Shown piece after piece: positions 59,634 to 64,000 of a stretch of 64,000 nucleotides of DNA (position 1 is its first letter; every line of letters begins with the position of its first letter). The stretch is from Acanthaster planci (lineage: Eukaryota; Echinodermata; Asteroidea; Valvatida; Acanthasteridae), in contig NW_019091416.1 in the NCBI RefSeq assembly GCF_001949145.1, forward strand, positions 2,889,390-2,953,389, read 5' to 3'. The notes under the pieces are model-generated. The model ran no database searches. It saw nothing but the letters and a program-made list of their open reading frames with translations, and was not told the origin of the DNA. The position numbers and the translations under genes were made by a program.

Positions 59634-62600
59634 GTAAGTCTCAGAGCAAGCCAAATTCAATTACTAGACGTGATCATCTCAGCAATTGAGGGGCGGGAGA
59701 AAAGTAAGGGAAGAGATAGGAGGAAGAGGCCTCGTGAGCTGAGAAAGCGCGTGCTCAGACGAGTCTGTCCGAGTCAAGGTATCAATTTATGGAATTGCTT
59801 TCTCTGCACTCGCGGCCATCCAGACGAGAGATACTGTAAACTGTTACCCCCGCAACGCACCTCCCCGCCCTTGTCTGCCCCCGTCTCTCTCCGTCTCTCT
59901 CCCTCTCAGCCCCTACCCGCATGCTCGTGTCTCCTTCCCGTACAGCAAATTAAATTCCGTAATTCAATGTGTCCACCGAAGAAAAAACCCTCCACTACCA
60001 TTATCAATCAATTTTCCTGATGCAAACTCGATGTGTCCGGCGAGCTCTGTATGCGCCATCCCCCCGTATCAATATCGTAATGGACGGCCTCGGATGGTCC
60101 CCCCCACCAAACTGATCGGGAGTCCTCCACTGTGTTCTCATAGCTAGATTACTTTTGTCAACAGTCGCTGGGGGGGTTAGAATGTAAACATAAATGCCAG
60201 CAATACAAGAGGCAAGCTTGGCTTTCCCGCGTAATTGAAAAGCAAGCTTTTTTTCGGCGGGATGCTACACGAGATGGAGTTTTTTTGGCGGGAGGTGGAA
60301 GCAATTAGTGCGATTAGTATGTCTCCAGTAACACAACGCACAATGACACCCACTGCACTTTCGGTGCTCGGTTTTCAGTGCGATATCCACACGCGAGCAC
60401 GTCCCGCGCGCCGCGAGACAAGCTCCCGCCGAATTATCTCTCAAAATATTTACGCGGGGAAATTTTCTTCCAATAATCGCCAGCGTGGCGCGTGTATGTT
60501 GGTCTTTCCCCTTTCTCTCTTGCCCCTTTCCCCCTTATTACTCAGCCATTAGAACACCATGATCATTTTCGAGGAGATGAGTTGAATTATTTATAGTGAC
60601 ATGCTAGCGTCGCTGCCGGCTTTCGACGCCCGTTACACCGATACTTGATGTTGTGGTAATCAAGTAAGTGCTGACGAGCCAGAAACGACCCCGATACGCA
60701 AACCGCACGGCTCTCAGACAAACTGCTTCTGGAAAGAACACACTGTGAGACTCTGTGCTGGTTTTGTTCTCGTGACCAACATGTGTAGAAATTCCACTAA
60801 GCATGTGTGATCGTGGCAGACGTCTAGCCAGACAACCTGCGTGCGTTTTATTTAGCACGACTGTGAAACTGGTCACGAGATAGTCAAGACATGTTCGTCC
60901 TACACGAGAGACCCAGACGTGCCAATTTTGAGCATGATATTAGGATGTGAACGTCGAAGACACGCAAAGTAGTATCACCAGCGAGGAGGCCGCAGACACT
61001 GGATGTCATGATGACACGGCCGTCGAGTAGAGTGAGTGTGAAGTGCGTAGTGCACACACAGGGGTCGGCGCAGTTTTCACACGTGCACATTGTCAGATTG
61101 TGAGTTTGAATCCCTAAACAATTCCAGTAACAGCCTGATATGAAGGAAGATGATCGAATTCTTCATACTCTTCTGCTTCTTAAAGGCATTCGCCCATCAG
61201 AAAAATCCAAATTCCTATTTAAAACTTTGAACCAAACTTATGGGCTCTACTCATTAACCTGCTTTCTTAGAACCAGACCAAAATGAAATGGTTGGTATTT
61301 TATGCGAAAACAAAGACGAAATGAAATTGATGACCTCCACCAAACTAATTTCAATGACATACGCTGTTTTACGGCTACAAATACTCTTCGATGTGAAACC
61401 TTCTTGTCGTTTGACTACAAAAATATCGTAGGTGTGCCATAAAACACAAACACCGATAAACAAGTGCTCGCGAGACAAGTTCCAGCTTCTCTCTGTAATT
61501 TTCTTCGTTTTAGGAACTCGTTAAACTAGCTTGTTTAAACCTTAATTAACTGTACCTTAATAATCAACTCGCGTAAATGCGAGGCTCCGGCGCTAAACAG
61601 CCAGTAGGCTACATGTACTATGAAACAAGGGCTCGTAATGACAGGGCGCGGTGGTGCCTACTGCTGCCAATGTGTCTGAGAACATTCGTATTTATATGAA
61701 TATGTTCATATACGGAAGCCCCAAAGCAACCCTGCAATATTATTTTTTGTGACTTAAATACATGAAGCATAGCTTTATTTACATTCTACAGAGACTTTCC
61801 ACCTCCTTTGTAAGAAAGGGGAGAAATTTCAGCATTTTGATTGTATGTCAATGAAGATGTCCATATTTATGAGCTAAAACGTGATGTCATTAAAGGCAGA
61901 AAAGGAAGGTCACTGTGGCTTTGTGTACAAAATATATCAATGTTTTATATATTGTTATGATAGCCAGTTCCACTGAAGACTTGGCTTTCAAGTTAAACAG
62001 CACTAGTGCAGTAAAATGCATGAAAAAAAAGGTTGAGCTGAATATCCACTGCATGTTTCCTCGTATCCAGTCCTGCATATCATGTTGCTTGTTGTGCTTC
62101 GTTGTATAAACACAAGTAGTTGAGGCTCTTTCTGCAAGTCTGGACATTGGTATCGTTCAGAGTTCAAGTGGCAACTGAAATGGCCCGAACTGGGAATATT
62201 TCTCCGAAGTATTCGTATCTTAGATCTCCCTTATCTTTAAAGACGCAGTTATCGCCTTACTTTTCGACTGTGGCTGTTCACCGTGGTGAGTTCCTAACCC
62301 ACGGTCTCCAAATACCTCGTTCGGGCACACCAAATACATGTATCGCAAGCTGCAAAGGGTTCTGGAAGACGTGACGTCATGTAAAAGGTATATACGTGTT
62401 GGCTGTTTGAGCAGACTCTTTCTTTTTCTTTTTCTTTTTTTTGTAGACGCCTTACAATTCGTTCAGAACATCACATTGTATACTGTCTGCGGATATCATT
62501 AAAGTCTTCTTGTTTTGTTTGTCTCCAGAACCTTTACTTCAAGGTCTTTCATCTGAGCATTGCTCCTAATTTCTGGTTTACAACTTTAAAAAAAAGGACC

Positions 62601-63610
62601 GAACTGGATGTTTATTTTGCATGGCTCCCTTCTGATTTGAAATTCAATGATCCAATGTTATGCCATCCAGTAAACTTTCTGCATGTTAATGTAAACCAAC
62701 ATAGAGTTATGTACGGTAATCTGCTTATACAACGACCAATGGCATATCAAGCGAAATGTCAAACGCTCTGTCCATGTCCATGCAAAAGCGCATCAGCATT
62801 TTGAAGTAATTAGTGTCTTTAACACAAACGACGGTCTGCACTGTATGTTGAGGTCAGCCTCCAGCCCAGAGTGGGAGCGGGCACCCTGGGGACGAGGCTC
62901 CCCCACTGGAGTTCGCTTCACCGGGAATCAAGCAGGCGGCACGCTGTGGTAAAATTAAAACTTGCCAAAGCTCCCGCCTAGTCAGGTCCGCGCTCAGCGG
63001 CAGCCGTAGGTTTTGGGGAATTATTGTTTGTGTATTAATAACCGGCTCGAGACGCTTCATCGGCTCGACCGGGCCTAGCCAAGGTCTTCGCCATAGCTTG
63101 GACTGATGACAACACGACGTGACAGTTGATGAAACCTTAAAACAATAATTGGTATTAACTATACCAGCTTGATTAATGAAATTTCCTAAAGCTTACTGGT
63201 TTCATTGTTCATGCCTGTCGGCACTTTTAGACCTAATTAGAAAACTCATGTACATCATGGACCGGCAAGGCTATAGTTGCACGTGTCCTGGTGATTAACA
63301 CCCAGTTCCTCTCTCTCTCTTTGCAAAATTATTTGAAGCATTAATCCCTGTCGTGGGAGAATTACCAAGAAGATCAAGGTCACCAGTGTCTTGCTTGTTA
63401 AAAAAGAAAGTCTGTCGCGTAGGAGCTCTTTTGAAGACAACACGAGGCGAATTCACCGTGTGCAGTTTTGCTGGTTGTTTCACTGCGCGTGAAAATTATT
63501 TAAAGAAAAACTATCCAACATATCACACTGCAGTGAACGGACGACAAAATGTATACATATAAATATAATTTTACGTTTACCCAGAGCTGTCTATACAGAG
63601 AGAGAGGCAA
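59634..63610. other. intergenic, no gene recognised
   Basis: CT-rich tract at 59880-59910 and T/C-rich tract at 62419-62443. A TATATGAA-TATG-TTCATATA palindrome is present at 61693-61712. No exon or RNA gene supported. Confidence 0.4.
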
Positions 63611-63778
63611 CATGAGTGTTTCAACTATTGGAACCAAAATGGTGCACTATGCGTCAGTGCATACGGACAATTAGTACACCAAAGCTGCAGGCTGCATTTA
63701 CTGTACATAATCACAATGAACAGCCATTTGGGTACCAAAGTCTGAAGTTGGTGCTACTTTCTCTTGCTGCGTACATCC
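63611..63778 (+). repeat. dispersed repeat family 3, copy B
   Basis: Counterpart of 49111-49258, with the same block order plus an insertion of about 20 bp around ACTGTACATAATCAC. Confidence 0.6.
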
Positions 63779-64000
63779 TTGCGTTCACCCCGGGCTCGGA
63801 CAACACCACAAGAGACAGATGTGTTGTCCAGGTCCCCCCGTGCTTTTGGAATTTTCAGAGTTACCAGTCCCTAACCATGAAAAGAAATTTGCACTGCCGC
63901 CTTTTTTTTCTCTCACAGGTTTAGAATCAAGTAAACACAGAGTCATTGGGTGCTACTTGATCTTCCGACGCTTACCCTGCTGTTATGTGCAAATGACTTC

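Noticed and set aside
59517-60020. 167-codon open frame
   Set aside because: Low-complexity Arg/Pro/Ser content from a CT-rich tract; it reads through a strong donor and has no domain.
61693-61712. Palindrome as operator or origin
   Set aside because: Short A/T-rich palindromes like this are expected by chance in 64 kb.

Overview
The window reads as animal nuclear DNA: roughly 58% A+T, low gene density, GT-AG introns of 2-4 kb, and many short inverted-repeat elements. The best-supported gene is a three-exon paired-class homeobox gene. The second is a secreted single-domain C-type lectin that resembles echinoidin-type lectins of echinoderms and their relatives. Together these suggest a marine invertebrate, perhaps an echinoderm, hemichordate or cephalochordate. 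The species cannot be fixed from the sequence.

Layout. 1-9.6 kb: no gene recognised; two long inverted repeats and copies of dispersed repeats. 9.65-9.81 kb: a terminal exon of a small cysteine-rich, probably secreted peptide on the + strand. 9.8-25 kb: gene-poor, with foldback elements, dispersed repeats shared with the 5-7 kb region, a 95-bp tandem duplication and a degenerate satellite of about 181-bp period. 25.3-29.5 kb: a tandem duplication holding a broken C-type lectin copy (25.3 kb) and an intact lectin (28.0-28.5 kb), both on the - strand. 29.9-37 kb: mobile-element debris, including an inverted-repeat element that carries a tRNA-like Pol III unit (32.2-32.4 kb), two further foldback elements and the 3' end of a non-LTR retrotransposon (36.4-36.9 kb).

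39-51.5 kb is the homeobox neighbourhood. Coding exons lie at 41126-41258, 43357-43538 and 47161-47643 (+). Their splice phases agree and give a predicted protein of about 265 residues with an N-terminal eh1-like motif, a Q50 homeodomain closest to the UNC4/UNCX type, and a C-terminal OAR-like motif. Flanking blocks rich in homeodomain-type cores (about 39, 51.3 and 56 kb) are plausible enhancers.

49-64 kb: paired dispersed repeats, a foldback element with repetitive arms, an assembly gap of 256 Ns inside one repeat copy, a 22-bp minisatellite of 16 units, and one weak candidate first exon near 59.6 kb. I see no operon, CRISPR array, rRNA gene or intact tRNA gene. The genes do not look functionally linked: a transcription factor, a secreted lectin and a small secreted peptide share a transposon-rich region.
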